A DNA stretch of 64,000 nt, taken from the NCBI GenBank assembly GCA_025738555.1, contig JAOVFP010000005.1, positions 682,001 to 746,000 on the forward strand. Direction: 5' to 3'. Origin of the DNA: Cyathus striatus (lineage: Eukaryota > Basidiomycota > Agaricomycetes > Agaricales > Nidulariaceae). This document shows positions 11,399-22,620 of this stretch, one piece after another. Both the position numbers and the translations under genes were made by a program. The notes beneath the pieces are model-generated. The model saw nothing but the letters and a program-made list of their open reading frames with translations, had not been told where the DNA came from and did no database searches. Position 1 is the stretch's first letter. Each line of letters starts with the position of its first letter.

Positions 11399-13439
11399 AT
11401 GGATAGCGAAGACCTCACAGATGGGGTGATGGCCACCCTGCAGACATTGCTGGAATGCATAGACCAGCTCAATGAACGAGTATGACAATTGGAGCAGCAA
11501 AATGACTCACTCCAGTCGTAAATCTGATACATGCAGGCCAAGTGTCCTGCTAGCAGAGAAAGGAGCTACGATAGGGATGAATGACCCTATCACCGCTAGT
11601 ATGAAAGGATGAGGGAGTTGAGACACTATGAGCAATCAAGGACCGCTAGTATGGAATACAGGAGAGAGCGCACCCTGCCTGCAAGACCAACAAAGGCCTT
11701 GCCAATCAAAAGAGGACCGAGCTCTGAGACACTGGCCCAAGGAAGTGGCCGAGGAGCAGCAGGACTGCCTCAACCAACACCCCAACAGCATGGATGGGCA
11801 ACTGCAGTCACCCTGGACATACCAGGACCATCCCATGCGATGCTGATGAAGAAAAAGGACCCGTCAATGGTACTCAAAACTGAATACCAGGATGATGACG
11901 AGGGAACAGATGATGAGTCAGCTTCGGTACTACAAGACTTGGATAGCCTGACAGAAAGGCAGATCAAGCATGTTAAGCAAAAACATGCTGTAGCCATAGC
12001 CAAATACAAGAAGATACAGGAGAATGAAGTGGCAAGGAAAAAGAGTCATATGGGTCGCATTCCAGACACCATAGGGGTAGTTGAACTCTGAAAAGGCACC
12101 ACAGAACGGGACAACTAGATGTCGGGGATGGTTGGCCCAACCATCTTTGTATCTGTGCACTTGAATCGAGCATATGCAGGATGATCTGCAGAAGATGCCT
12201 CATGGTATGAACTGTACCATAATGGCATCTTCTCCACATCATTGCCCATATACACTGTCACACCAAGAGGGTTCCCGATGAACCCCCTCGAAGTTGACAA
12301 CCTCCACAGAATCATCCATGACCCCCAGTTCTCACACTTCACCCAATATGAAGTGTATGAACTGCTATGGGTATTCCACAGGATCGCCACATGGTCAACA
12401 CAGGACAACAGGGACCGGACCATGCAATATATTTTGGATGATGAGCACTTCTGGAAAAGAGTAACTGCTCCTTCCATTACATACATGCAAGGACTACTGG
12501 AGATAGAACACTCCATCGCGTCATTTTCAAGACACGCATCAAATAATACAGGGGGTGCAGGACTGCAAATGCCCGCACTCGAGGACCAGCTGAGAGTGGA
12601 CACACTGTGCAGATATATCGCACATCATGGACACCTGGGGAGTACAAACCCCTTTACAGGCATAGCAGTGGACCACTCCTTCCATGTGTGCCAAAGGAGC
12701 ATGTTTGGGTATCTGCTGGGGAGGGCATTAGTGCCCTCCCATAGCAATACTCATGCTCCCTTCATACATGAGGCTGCATTCTTAATGGCACAACCAAACC
12801 TCTACCATGAGGAGGTTGAAAAATGGAACCTCGCTCACCCCACGACCCCATTTGAGGCCCAAACCAGGCCTCATTATACCTTTCGACATTACGTGTGTGA
12901 CCCATAATCAGGCCAGAATCTGAGCCTGTATGATGTAATTGAGACCTTCATCATCAACAGGATACCCATAGAGTGGGTAGATCACAGGTACCCATTTGGT
13001 CTGAACTACTTAGATACCCACTACACTGCCTCCCCCCTCTGATGCGACCTCTATAATGAGGTCGATAACCAGAGGCTCATGCACCTCCACCAATTCAGGG
13101 AGCCAGATGCAATTGAGGCCTGGTTGGGGTGGTGGACCCCATCACATGAGGATTTCGACTGCATACACACGCTACAAGGTATCGACATCTGAAACAATGG
13201 CCCAAGGGAGAGGCCAGGGCACTGGTTACTATTCAGGGACAAATCAACATTCCACTACCTGTAACTACCCTCACACAAATAATTCAATAGGGTTAATAAC
13301 CAACCCCATTGTAGCAACACCCCCTCACATGAGTGCCTCCACCTCTGGTGGGTCAAATGACCCAATGTTCAGCAGCACCAACGCACATAATGAAACCACT
13401 GGCTTGTCTGGCACTAGTGACGAGGATATGCCATCTTGA
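11399..13439 (+). pseudogene. Gag-like gene of a second LTR element, many nonsense codons
   Basis: One frame can be followed from the ATG at 11399 to about 13,190, interrupted by stops at 11483 (TGA), 11519 (TAA), 11525 (TGA), 11582 (TGA), 11597 (TAG), 12089 (TGA), 12116 (TAG), 12182 (TGA), 12905 (TAA) and 13040 (TGA). Most fit CGA to TGA or CAR to TAR. The open parts encode an N-terminal coiled-coil region, a basic region and a conserved-looking domain (e.g. NPLEVDNLHRIIHDP, YEVYELLWVFHRIATW). The last part (13056-13439, SDEDMPS end) is in a different frame, so there is also a frameshift. I do not recognise the family. Its place just upstream of a polypurine tract and LTR makes it retroelement-derived. 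Confidence 0.5.
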
Positions 13440-13535
13440 CCATCCACCCCTCAACCTCCCCAGGCATTGCCACCACCAGGACCAGCATCCTGCTAGCACA
13501 ACGTCGCAAAACTTACCACCTTTGCTTTGCTAGAC

Positions 13536-13563
13536 TGAGTTGACTCAGTCTAAAAGGGGGGTG
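13536..13563 (+). other. Polypurine tract with adjacent 7-bp palindrome
   Basis: ACTGAGT-TG-ACTCAGT (13536-13551 approximately) is a near-perfect inverted repeat, followed by AAAAGGGGGGTG at 13552-13563. It directly precedes the LTR start TGTAAG, which is the expected place for the plus-strand primer of an LTR element. Confidence 0.6.
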
Positions 13564-14252
13564 TGTAAGCTGCTGCCTACATACCGGAGTTGTCATCTGT
13601 ATTTGGTCGTGTTTGCCAACGGCCTTACGCTGTTGGTCTCTATTTACATATGCTTATGCAATACAGACAGTAGCTTTTTCCTTTGTACCTTGTAGACTAC
13701 CAGTTGACATGGTCTGGTTTACATTGTGCAAGTGTAAGAGAATGCATAAAGGATTACACCTTTACATGGTGGAAAGAGTGGTGCACAGAATTGAAGGACT
13801 GGTGGGATGTCAGATGTGTTGTTGTGGGTGAAACTTGATTAGTCATAAACACACACATATGGCTATATGGCCTGATGTCCAGAATCCACATCATCTGGAT
13901 CTTTCCAAATATACTACCAAATAATTCTCATGAGGCACTGCTTCTCTAGAAACAAACATATGGAAACACAAGCCAATACCCCACTTCTTGGTAACCAATA
14001 ATCGATACTGTTAAAAATCTCCTTGAACACCATTGTTCTGCACAGCCTCCACCTCAAGACAATGGATCTACCATTACCAAATTTGAAGGACAATGCAGGA
14101 TTGGTTTTGGATAGGATTAGTCAGCAGTAGGAGGAAAAGAGCATAAAAGGAGAGAGGAATTGAGCCTTAGACAGTAGTTTTATCCATTACCAAATAGCCC
14201 GCCACTAGCTAGGATCTTACTCACCTGTTCATCCCCAGTAGTTATTCTTACA
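13564..14252 (+). repeat. Probable 3' LTR of the second LTR element (689 bp)
   Basis: It begins TGTAAG right after the polypurine tract and ends CTTACA at 14247-14252, a perfect 6-bp terminal inversion of TG...CA type. A TATA-like CATAAAAG lies at 14143-14150, about 100 bp from the end, as expected for a U3/R boundary. The partner LTR is not in the window; the left part of the element is cut off near the foldback element. Confidence 0.55.
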
Positions 14253-14534
14253 CATTAGATACAGAATCTATTGTGCTTTTCTTCAGTTCTATTAGTAATG
14301 TAAACAACGCAGCTCAACTCACCATATAAATAAATTCACAGTAATATCAAAGTAACTCAACTCAACTCAACGTAACACAGCTCAACTCAACGTATTGAAT
14401 CTCAACGTCACTTTTATCATATCTATTCAGTAGCAGCACATATTAGTTTATGTGCTGCAGCCACCAAGCTACAGTCAGAAACAACCAAGGCTCTCAACTT
14501 CGTTTCAACCTTCACCACAGTACCAATCTTTATA

Positions 14535-14737
14535 TACAGCCTTTGCTGTACATACAAGCTTTCCTAGTGTTTCTAGTAGTCATTGTTACCCTATACAGCT
14601 TTAGCCGTATACTCTAGAAACTCCCATAGTTCATCTCTTATTTACAGCCTTTGCTGTACCGCACCAGTCATGGGCCAAGTTCTAAGCAAACCTAGCAAAG
14701 CCCCACAGTTCATTGCCCATTTACAGTCTTTACTGTA
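14535..14737. repeat. Four copies of a TACAGC-CTTT-GCTGTA hairpin motif
   Basis: Copies at 14535-14550, 14594-14609, 14643-14658 and 14722-14737. Copies 1 and 3 are identical. Copy 4 is TACAGT-CTTT-ACTGTA, in which both arms changed and pairing is kept. Copy 2 has one mismatch. The fourth lies inside the ORF at 14670. Confidence 0.7.
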
Positions 14738-14963
14738 CATCCCATATCATAGGAGTTTGCAGGAATACATACGATCAGTATCCCTCAACCCCCAGGTGCT
14801 AGGTACGAATAAAGTCACTTCCTGCCGAACACTTAAGGTATCAATTACCTTGAATGACAGTGTTAGCGACAGACAAGCTAAGTGCTTGAAGTCAAACTTA
14901 AACACTCAAATATGGAAAGATGATGACTTATTGCTCATCTGGAATAAACTAGCACAAGAATAA
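14670..14963 (+). CDS. Small ORF with a myristoylation-type N-terminus, unknown
   Basis: A 97-codon frame starting MGQVLSKPSK. Gly at position 2 and Ser at position 6 fit the N-myristoylation consensus. No domain is recognised. The frame is open upstream to 14583, but the ATG at 14670 is the natural start if the signal is real. It lies after the LTR at 13564-14252 and before the Harbinger ORF1. Nothing else is recognised between 14253 and 15244 apart from the hairpin repeats and a 9-bp palindrome GTCATGTGA-CTAA-TCACATGAC at 15159-15180. Confidence 0.25.
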   Translation: MGQVLSKPSKAPQFIAHLQSLLYIPYHRSLQEYIRSVSLNPQVLGTNKVTSCRTLKVSITLNDSVSDRQAKCLKSNLNTQIWKDDDLLLIWNKLAQE

Positions 14964-15244
14964 TGAACTACTAACTAGAAAGACCATATTTATAGAAATG
15001 TACCATAAGGGAATCACATGTAATACTACCTAACCTACAATGCATGTAACTGTGCTTCTACATTAAGAACTCATGTATAATGTACAGCCGAACTGTGCAA
15101 CTGTGCCCACAGTTATGATGAGTAACATATGTTGATATGTATGGTGTCCGCATTGTGTGTCATGTGACTAATCACATGACATAGATATGATATGATTAGA
15201 TTTAGATTAGATAAGAAGCGAAGTTCTAACAGGATGAAGAAGTC

Positions 15245-16276
15245 ATGAAGCTTACTGAACAGCAGCAGCAGGCAGCTGCACTGAAGACTGCTATACCACA
15301 TCCTGATCCCCCTAATGGAGAGGAGCCTTCAGTTGTCAACATCAGTGATGATGAATGGTGTTCGCTTTCAGAGTGTGACAAGTTGAAGATTGTTGCATAC
15401 ATTACTCAAGTGGACCTTTGGCCTAAGTTTAAGTTGGCTCAGAATTCAGTGTGGATAAAGGTGTGTCCCTTCTTATTGTTGTTTTCTTTTACTCATCCAG
15501 CATTATAGATTTCAAACGAGATACTTCCAGGCATTTCAGTTGAGGTCATATGAGCATACTGGAATGCCCAAGCATGGTTGAAGTACAAAGCCATCCAACA
15601 ATGTGATGAACACACAGGTGGTGGTGATGGTGATGATGAGGCTACACAGACCACTGAAGAGATGGGTAATAGACAGAAGAAGACAGTGTATGGGTACTCA
15701 CATGCAGTATTGGATGAGTTTAAAAGCTCAAAGATTTTCCAGTTGATCAATAATGTGTATGTTCTTGTTCTATCTTTTGCTTTTATATGCTTACAGCTCT
15801 TTGTGGACAGTGCTCATGATGATGCCAACATCATGCATGAGTGGGCCTTTAACTTGTGATCAACCCTTTCAGATGATGATGACAATGACAATGGTAGTGA
15901 TAATGACAATGGCTGTGGACCACCTGCTCACAAACGGTCCAAAGGCTCAGGCTCTTCCATGATCAAACATTCATCTAGCAACAAGGACATTGATAGCCAC
16001 CACAAGCTACTGGTTGAGACTGCCAATGCTGTGAAGCAAAAGGCTCACAGTGCCAATGCAATTGCTAAAGAAAAGCTCGAGCTTGCATGGAGGCATGATC
16101 AGCATGAGGAGGTGGAGCATCAGGATAGGCAGCAGATGACAGCTCTGCAGATGGAGCATTATAAGCTTGCAATGGAGATGAAGAGGTGGGAAATGGTTAT
16201 GGCTATGGCTTCCCATGTCAATCCAGATATTGTTGCAGAAGGTTGTGAACTCAGGAAGAAGTGGAAGCTTCATTAG
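15245..16276 (+). pseudogene. Myb/SANT-like accessory protein of a PIF/Harbinger element (ORF1)
   Basis: Three exons can be joined: about 15245-15459, 15508-15752 and 15797-16276, with GTGTGT...TATAG and GTGTAT...TTACAG introns. The first two encode a Myb/SANT-like DNA-binding region (WCSLSECDKLKIVAYI, then a helix ending YWNAQAWLKYKAIQ). The last is an acidic linker and a long coiled coil ending GCELRKKWKLH. Two in-frame TGA codons (15551, 15857) sit where CGA is the simplest ancestor. In PIF/Harbinger elements such a protein helps bring the transposase to the ends and nucleus. The gene is convergent with the transposase gene on the minus strand, about 40 bp apart. Confidence 0.6.
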
Positions 16277-16312
16277 TTATTGGCATAGTAGCATAATACT
16301 GTATGTAGTAGT

Positions 16313-17546
16313 CTACTGCATTAGAAAGTATGCAAGAAGCTCTTTGTGCTGCAGTATTCCTTGCCTAAGTAAGACACTGGTATCACCATTGAGTTCAGTT
16401 GTTTCCTCTGCCTCCACTTCTACTTCCTCCTGCACATGTTCATTGTCCCTTCCATTAAAATGAGCTATAGTGATAGGGTCATCTGCAAATCCCTCCAAAA
16501 TGTTATGTAAAACCATTAGCACTGCAACAAGTTGATATATAGTCTTCATGTCTCATCCTGGAAGTGAATGTAAAATAGAAAAGCATCCTTTTAAACAACC
16601 AAATGCATGTTTGACTGTGATGTGAATAGAAGAAAGAGCTTGGTTCGGTGTGTTTATGGTTCCCAGCTTCATTGGGGTTGCTAGTGAGATTATGATCATT
16701 GAATGGTCAAATAAAGAAAGGTGTTAATGGATAGCCTGCAACATTGAGTCAGAAGCTTTGTATCATCATATGGGTCAGTGCTCTGACCTTTATCTATGAG
16801 AATGTATTCATGCTCTCTAAAATACTCCCTTTGACTGAGCCACAGATCTGAGTTCTTGAACACCCGGCTATCTTGAACAGAACCAGGCCAGCCAAGTTCA
16901 TAGGATGTAAATTGGCTTTGATTATTAACAGTTGCCTGAATATTCAACTGTACAGTAATGAGTCAATGCAAAAATAAATATAGAGCTTTTCTCACTGCAT
17001 AAAACTTCTTATGACACCAATATGCAAAAGGATTAACCTTTGGCTTGTCTTGCAAATGAATATAACTTCCATCACCAGAACCTATCTGCCCTGGAAAGAA
17101 AGAACCACATTCTTCCATTCTTCTAGCTTCTTCATCACACTCAGCAGGAGTAGGCCAACGAAGAAACTGGGGACCCAATTTATGGAGTGCTTTAGAAACA
17201 CAGTTCATGTATGCATAAGTAGCACCTTCTGATATTGCCATAACACTCACTACTTTAACTCCAGTTTCTGCCCCAACATGGCATAGAAAAGTTGCAAGTT
17301 GATGTTCAACAGGGTGTTGAGGCTTACAGCCTTTGCTAACAAATACAGGATCATCTTTAATGAGGTCCACAAGCTTGCAAAAAGATTCACGGTCCATGCT
17401 AAAAAATAAGTACTAGGAATGAGACTCAAATTTGTAAGACTTACCAAAGCCATGCTTTGAATTGGCGGTTTGAGAACTGTGTCATCAGCAGCTCATAGAA
17501 CTGGTCTGCTTTCTCTTCATTATACATTCCTCGCCTTCCATACCTC
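16313..17546 (-). pseudogene. PIF/Harbinger transposase (DDE superfamily), 3' part
   Basis: This continues from the N-terminal piece at 25501-25302. Introns at 17399-17444, 16948-16995 and 16736-16787 (46-52 nt) keep phase. Recognisable parts are an N-terminal helical domain, GSGDGSYIHL with the first catalytic Asp, KKFYA/LNIQATVN, and GWPGSVQDSRVF with the second Asp. Then come DKGYPLTPF and HAFGCLKGCFS. The third catalytic position reads VKHAFG where the family has V-E-HAFG, so Glu is replaced by Lys (codon at 16610-16612). TGA codons at 16707 and 16553 replace Arg codons, and a frameshift lies near 16,650. The copy is dead three times over, besides the 7.7-kb insertion in its first exon. 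Confidence 0.85.
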
Positions 17547-17581
17547 CCAAAGTGGAGCTCTTTACACTCCCCCTCCCCTTA

Positions 17582-17875
17582 CACCTGAATTTCACATGAA
17601 TTTCATGTGAATTAGTGAAATTCATGTGAACTTTTTACCCATTATTTTTTCAATTTTTGGGTGAGAATGCAGCAAATTATTTCACATGAATTTCACATGA
17701 ATTTCATGCAAACTTCACATGAACTTCATCTATTCACATGAATTTTAGGTGAAAGTTTCATGTAATATTCATGTGAATTTTCACATTCCAGATTCATGTT
17801 CACTCTCAATTCATGTGAAATTCATGTGTAATTCACATGAATTTTACATGAAGTGTGAATGGGTGAATGGAACAT
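17582..17875. repeat. Left subterminal array of palindromic TTCACATGAA motifs
   Basis: Many copies of TTCACATGAA and TTCATGTGAA in both orientations, often overlapping as ATTCACATGAATTTCATGTG. They are matched by the array at 24945-25275 at the other end. Dense, short, palindromic subterminal motifs are typical transposase-binding regions. That role is inferred here. Confidence 0.8.
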
Positions 17876-17902
17876 TACTCTTACTATATATAGTATAGCA
17901 TA

Positions 17903-17998
17903 TATAAAAAAAAGAGTGCTCACACCGGTATTCGAACACTCTCCCTGGCTAAACCAGCAGATATTTTCCCACAAATGGGACACTTAACTGTTGCACCA
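17903..17998 (-). repeat. tRNA-like sequence (A and B boxes), probably SINE-derived
   Basis: On the minus strand TGGTGCAACAGTTAAG resembles a tRNA A box, and GTGTTCGAATACC about 45 bp later resembles a B box. Acceptor and T stems do not pair well, so I do not call a functional tRNA. It lies just inside the left KDZ subterminal array. Confidence 0.35.
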
Positions 17999-18344
17999 TA
18001 CGACCTTATTTACCAATAGCACTATATACTATATAGTCACCATATCCTCTCTACTCACCAACTGTTTTTGCGCAACCTCAAATTACTTCCCACATGTTCA
18101 CTGTCATACCACGTATTCTCCACTGTCCTTCCACCACCACCACCACCACCACCACCATTCCACTCCCTCTCTTTTCTCCATCCAGCTCCATGTTGTAGAG
18201 CACTGTTTCACGCTCGGTAAGTTTTTTTCACAGATGATCAATATCGATGGATATCGATGAGTACTGAGTACTCTTTCTCTAGGATCAATTCCCCTCTCCC
18301 TCACCACTGTTGACTCCCACCATTGTTGATCTTCCTGCAGTCAG

Positions 18345-19217
18345 GTAAGTCTTTTTTTAGCATGTATCTATGTTAACACAACTGACATTTTCTTATTGAT
18401 TACAGCCTTCACTCCCACATATGTGCTTCGTATCAATATGGCAATGTTGCGTTCAACACGTCGACCCACCTGCATTCATCGGTGGTTGCTTGCAGGTAAG
18501 GTTTTTTTTAGCATGTATCTATATCCACTTAACTGACACTTCCTTATCGATTACAGCCCCCACTCCCACATGTGTGCTTCGTATCGCTGCGTTCGACACT
18601 GCAAGATACACACGTCGTCAACATACCACGATGCGTCAATACGCACAGAATTGTCTTCCCCGCCTCAACTTCCCTCAGTTTTGTCGTCCGGTAGGGGGGG
18701 TAGTGTGTTCGGACATGTTTAGTGGGTTTATGGGGTAGTTGTGCTCAGGCAATTGGGTAGTACGGTATGTCTCCTTCCCCCTCCCCCTCCCCATGCTAAC
18801 CCTCCAAGCTTCATGGGCGGCAACACATTCTATGTCAGACCACAACAGCCCCCCTCTCAACATCTGCCCCTTTCAGCCATCCACCTCGTCCCATGTGGGC
18901 TTATTGATGCCACATCATCGGTTGGTGGCTTAACTACAGCAGCCCCCCTCTCAACACCTGCCCCTTTCAGCCCCAGCGTCAATGTGAAACACCAACACTG
19001 CATTACTGCCCCCTCCTCAACAACTCCACGCCCGCAGGCTTATCAATGCCACGTCATCCATAGGTGGCTAATGTGTGTGTGTACAATGCTAGGGGGACAT
19101 GTGTGCACCGAGGTCTGTCATAGAGTGCCACCTGCTTTATCCAATTCATCACTGGCAGGTAAGTCTTTTCAGCATGTATCTATATCCCTACAATTGATAT
19201 TTCATTATCTATTACAG
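18345..19217 (+). repeat. Three near-identical intron-like units
   Basis: 18345-18405 (61 nt), 18496-18556 (61 nt) and 19159-19217 (59 nt) all run GTAAG...AGCATGTATCTAT...TGAYA...GATTACAG or close to it, with donor, branch-like and acceptor signals in place. After copies 1 and 2 the flank CACTCCCACATRTGTGCTTC is also shared, so these two at least arose by local duplication. No coding exons could be assembled around them. Confidence 0.55.
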
Positions 19218-19289
19218 CTACCATTCTCACATCAACACAGCAGTTCGCCCCTTTCAGCCCCAGCATCTGGCGTACATCTCCCCCCTCCC

Positions 19290-19900
19290 TCGGCCTCTGT
19301 GTCTGCATGCGTGCGTTAGCATACGTCTCCTCTCTTGGCGTCTGTTCTGCATGCGTGCGTTAGCATACATCTCCCCCCTACCTCGCTGGTTGTGTGTGTG
19401 TATACATCTCCCCTATCCCTCAGTGTCTGTGTCTGCATGTATATGTGCATACATCTCCCCCCTCCCTTGCTTGTTGCATGTGTGTATACGTCTCCCCTAT
19501 CTCTCGGCGTCTGTTCTGTGTGCATGTGTTAGTGTACGTCTCCCCCCTACCTTGCTGGTTGCATGCATGTATGTGTCTCCCCTATCCCTCAGTGTCTGTG
19601 TCTGCGTGCATGTGTGCATATGTCTCCCCCTCCCTCGCTGGTTGCGTGTGTGTGTACGTCTCCCCTATCCCTCGGTGTCCGTGTCTGTGTGCATGCATAT
19701 GTACGTCTCCCCTATCCCTTGGTGTCTGTGTGTGTGTGCGTGCATGCGTGTATGTGTCTCCCTCCTCGGCATCTGTGTCTGCATGTGTGCGTAGGTCTCC
19801 CCCCTCTCTCGGCGTCTGTGTCTGTGTGCATGTGTTAGGCATGCGTACATGTACGTTAGCTAGTGTACATTAGCATACATCTCCCCCCTCCCTTGGCCTG
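19290..19900 (+). repeat. Minisatellite of about 85 bp, TG/CTCCCC-rich
   Basis: A unit containing TCTCCCCTATCCCTCGGYGT and TGTGTCTGCRTGCATGTGTG recurs. The TCCCCTATCCCTC cores near 19408, 19493, 19578 and 19661 give a period of about 85 bp. The open frames across it on both strands are repeat artefacts. No gene is seen in 18000-20350. Confidence 0.7.
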
Positions 19901-20359
19901 TATGTGTTCATGCACCATGCTGCATTTGTGTATTGCTAGGGGGTAAGGGGGGGGGGGGAAGATTTCAGATTTGAGGACATTCAGAGCATCTGTACATAGA
20001 TCTGTTTGTGTATGTCCACCCTCTCCCTCGCCTATCAGTGTGTGTACCGTGTTGTCAATGTAACCCTTAGAATAGTCTCGGAATCGTCAGCATGGGGAGT
20101 TGGCATTGAAAATGGTGCACACCATAGTTAAATTTAGTATAGATAATATTAGTCTACCAATAGAACTGATTCCCAAGTCATTAAGATATTTTTGGATAAG
20201 ATCAGAAGACTGTCAACATGACATGTGTGTGTACACATGGGACACAGGCCATTGAAGGATTGTTCATTGTGTTCCCCCCTGCTTAACTCTCAACCACCAT
20301 CTCTGACTTCAACTTTGTTCAACTCTTTGTTTAACTCCTCCTCTGTGTTTTCAATAAAT

Positions 20360-22513
20360 ATGCCATCTCAAAACAGCAAAAAAAATAACAATACCCCAGT
20401 CTCACCTCCAACTTCTTGCAGTGGCTTGATTCGCAATGAGCCACCTGCATCTAAAGGCTGCAAATGCACACAATCCGGTGCAGATACCACAGCTGAACCA
20501 GCTGCCAAGAAGCCTGCCATTACAGCTGGTGAAGAAACAGTGGATAACAGTGCAAAGCAGGAAAAGAAAAGTGGTGGAAGGGGAAGAGGTGGGAAAAAGA
20601 GGGGGAAAAGTGGATGGTATGTATCAACTATTTTAATTAATTTTCATAGTTCAATGTCTGACTTAAATTTAAGTAAAACTGCTGGTGATAAGGATAAGGA
20701 AGATGAAGCTGCAAGTAATGCAGCTAATAAAGAAAAATCCAAGGCATAAGTATTTATTTCATTTGCACTATATTTTTCTAATGCAATAATTTTAGTGCTA
20801 TGAAGAAACTCCAGGAAATGTCAATTTCTATTGCACCACCTATGCAGCCCAAGACTGCTGGTGCTTCTGAGATTACTGAGACTTCTGAGATTACTGGGGC
20901 TCCTGAGATTACTGAAACTTCTGAGATTACTGGGACTCCTGAGATTACTGGGACTTCTGAAATTCCTGGCCCTTCTGAAATTCCTGGTACTTCTGAGGTC
21001 TTGGCTACAACTCCAAGCCAATCAAGTGAATCTGATGATAATAACTTTGAAATTGGACATGCCAGTGAGACTAAGAGCATTACTCAGGATAATGATGAGG
21101 AAAATGAAGGTGATACAGAAGATAAAGACAGTGGTAGCAATGGTGATAGTGATAATAATAACAATGATGATAATGATGTGGAAGAAGAAATAGAAGAAAT
21201 GGTTATAGATGAGGAGAACACCAGCTTGGCACAGGTTGAGGAGGAAGATGTGGACACAATGAGTATTGGTATGTACTATATTTTTATTTGTACCTTTTCT
21301 AAAATGTTTATAGACTCCACATTGGCATCTGATGCCATACCTACAAAGAAAGATTTGAAGGGTGCATCCAGAACTACTGGTATTTCTTCTTATTTTTTTC
21401 TTGGTCATAGAAGTTCTGAAATAAATTTCTAGGAGGCATATTCCAGGGCAAAGCTCAAGGAAATAATTTTCGGTTTGCTGATAATACAAATGAAAGTTCA
21501 TCTATGGTTGTAAACCCTCAGGGGTTTGTCTAGATCACAGTTTCTAATGATTCTCCTAAGTTTAATCCAACCCTGTTGAATACTGAAACACCATCTCAGG
21601 CTGTGCCAACTACAGTAAATTCTTGCCTTAAATTGGTACTGGACTCAGTTGCAAAAAGAATGCCTATCATTAAATGTAAGATTAACTTTGACTTAATGTT
21701 ATCATTTGACTAATATTACTTAGTTCAAAATAGGCTTATTATGAATTTTGATACTGAGCGCGATACTTGGATTATATTTGGACGTTTCAATGATATTGAA
21801 AGCACTGATACTATTCAGTGGACTTCTCGAGTAAATGATCTGGTGTTATATCTTGCTGCTGTAATGTCATTTTAACTTATATTCATATCTAATTTCTCAT
21901 AATTTCTTAGATTTCTGTGAAAGAAACTGTCAACTTCCACTTAGCAAGAAGTGTGGGCAGTTCCTATGGAGCATCAACAACTACTAAGAGCAGTGAAAAT
22001 GCCTCTGCCTCTGCTGCTACTGATGAGAATCTTAACATCCCTGATGGACTTACTAAAAAACAAGAACTTATTATATCTGTTTATAAAGTGAATAAGTCCC
22101 TTCTTGGACATAAGAACTGGTCTATTCAGATAGCATGGAAAATCTACCAAGAGGTACAACGAGTCAAACACTTGGTAGATACAAGCCCACAGATGTGGCC
22201 CTCTGATATGGATAAGCCAATTATGAGAGACTTACACACAATGTTTGGAGCTGCTGGGACTGCTTGGCATCATTGGGATAAAGTTCTTAAATTTGTATCC
22301 AACTACCCTGACATGGAAGAGTGGTTGAGTACTGCAACCCCACCAGATAATAAAGCAACTCATGAGTTATGGGGATTGGAGAAGACAGCAGGATTCAGTA
22401 GAACAGACTTGGAAAACTGGATTAAGAAAAAGAAGGGTATTAGTGCTGGAAAGGGAAAGCAGAAAGCAGAGGGGGGAAAGGGTAAGAAAGGATCTGGTAT
22501 AAAGAATAAGTAA
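20360..22513 (+). CDS. Multi-exon ORF upstream of the KDZ transposase, unknown
   Basis: The first exon starts MPSQNSKKNN at 20360 and ends at a GTATGT donor (20617). An acceptor at 20673 with a CTGAC branch keeps frame. Later open blocks are 20800-21270 (acidic, with eight copies of a five-residue SEITG/TSEIT repeat at 20867-21000) and 21917-22513. The last block is a basic-tailed segment with WSIQIAWKIYQEVQ and a helical region ending in a Lys/Gly-rich tail. Exon joins between 20749 and 21917 are uncertain; a TAA at 20747 may be a real end or a mutation. No domain is recognised. Its position inside the KDZ element suggests an accessory protein. Confidence 0.35.
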
Positions 22514-22620
22514 GTAAAGTTGTGAAAGATAGCATGTTTTACTTTTAAATTTGTATCCAATGTACTTTTAGTTTTCTCTATATCTGTGTATGGCTTCTTC
22601 AAATCTATTATGCAATAGTG

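Noticed and set aside
17903..17998. Functional tRNA gene
   Set aside because: A and B boxes are present but the acceptor and T stems do not pair.
19351..19873. Cys-rich ORFs of 147-159 codons
   Set aside because: They arise from the 85-bp TG/CTCCCC minisatellite in several frames at once.
20617..20649. 33-nt intron ending at CATAG
   Set aside because: Too short; the acceptor at 20673 after a CTGAC branch gives a 57-nt intron in the same frame.
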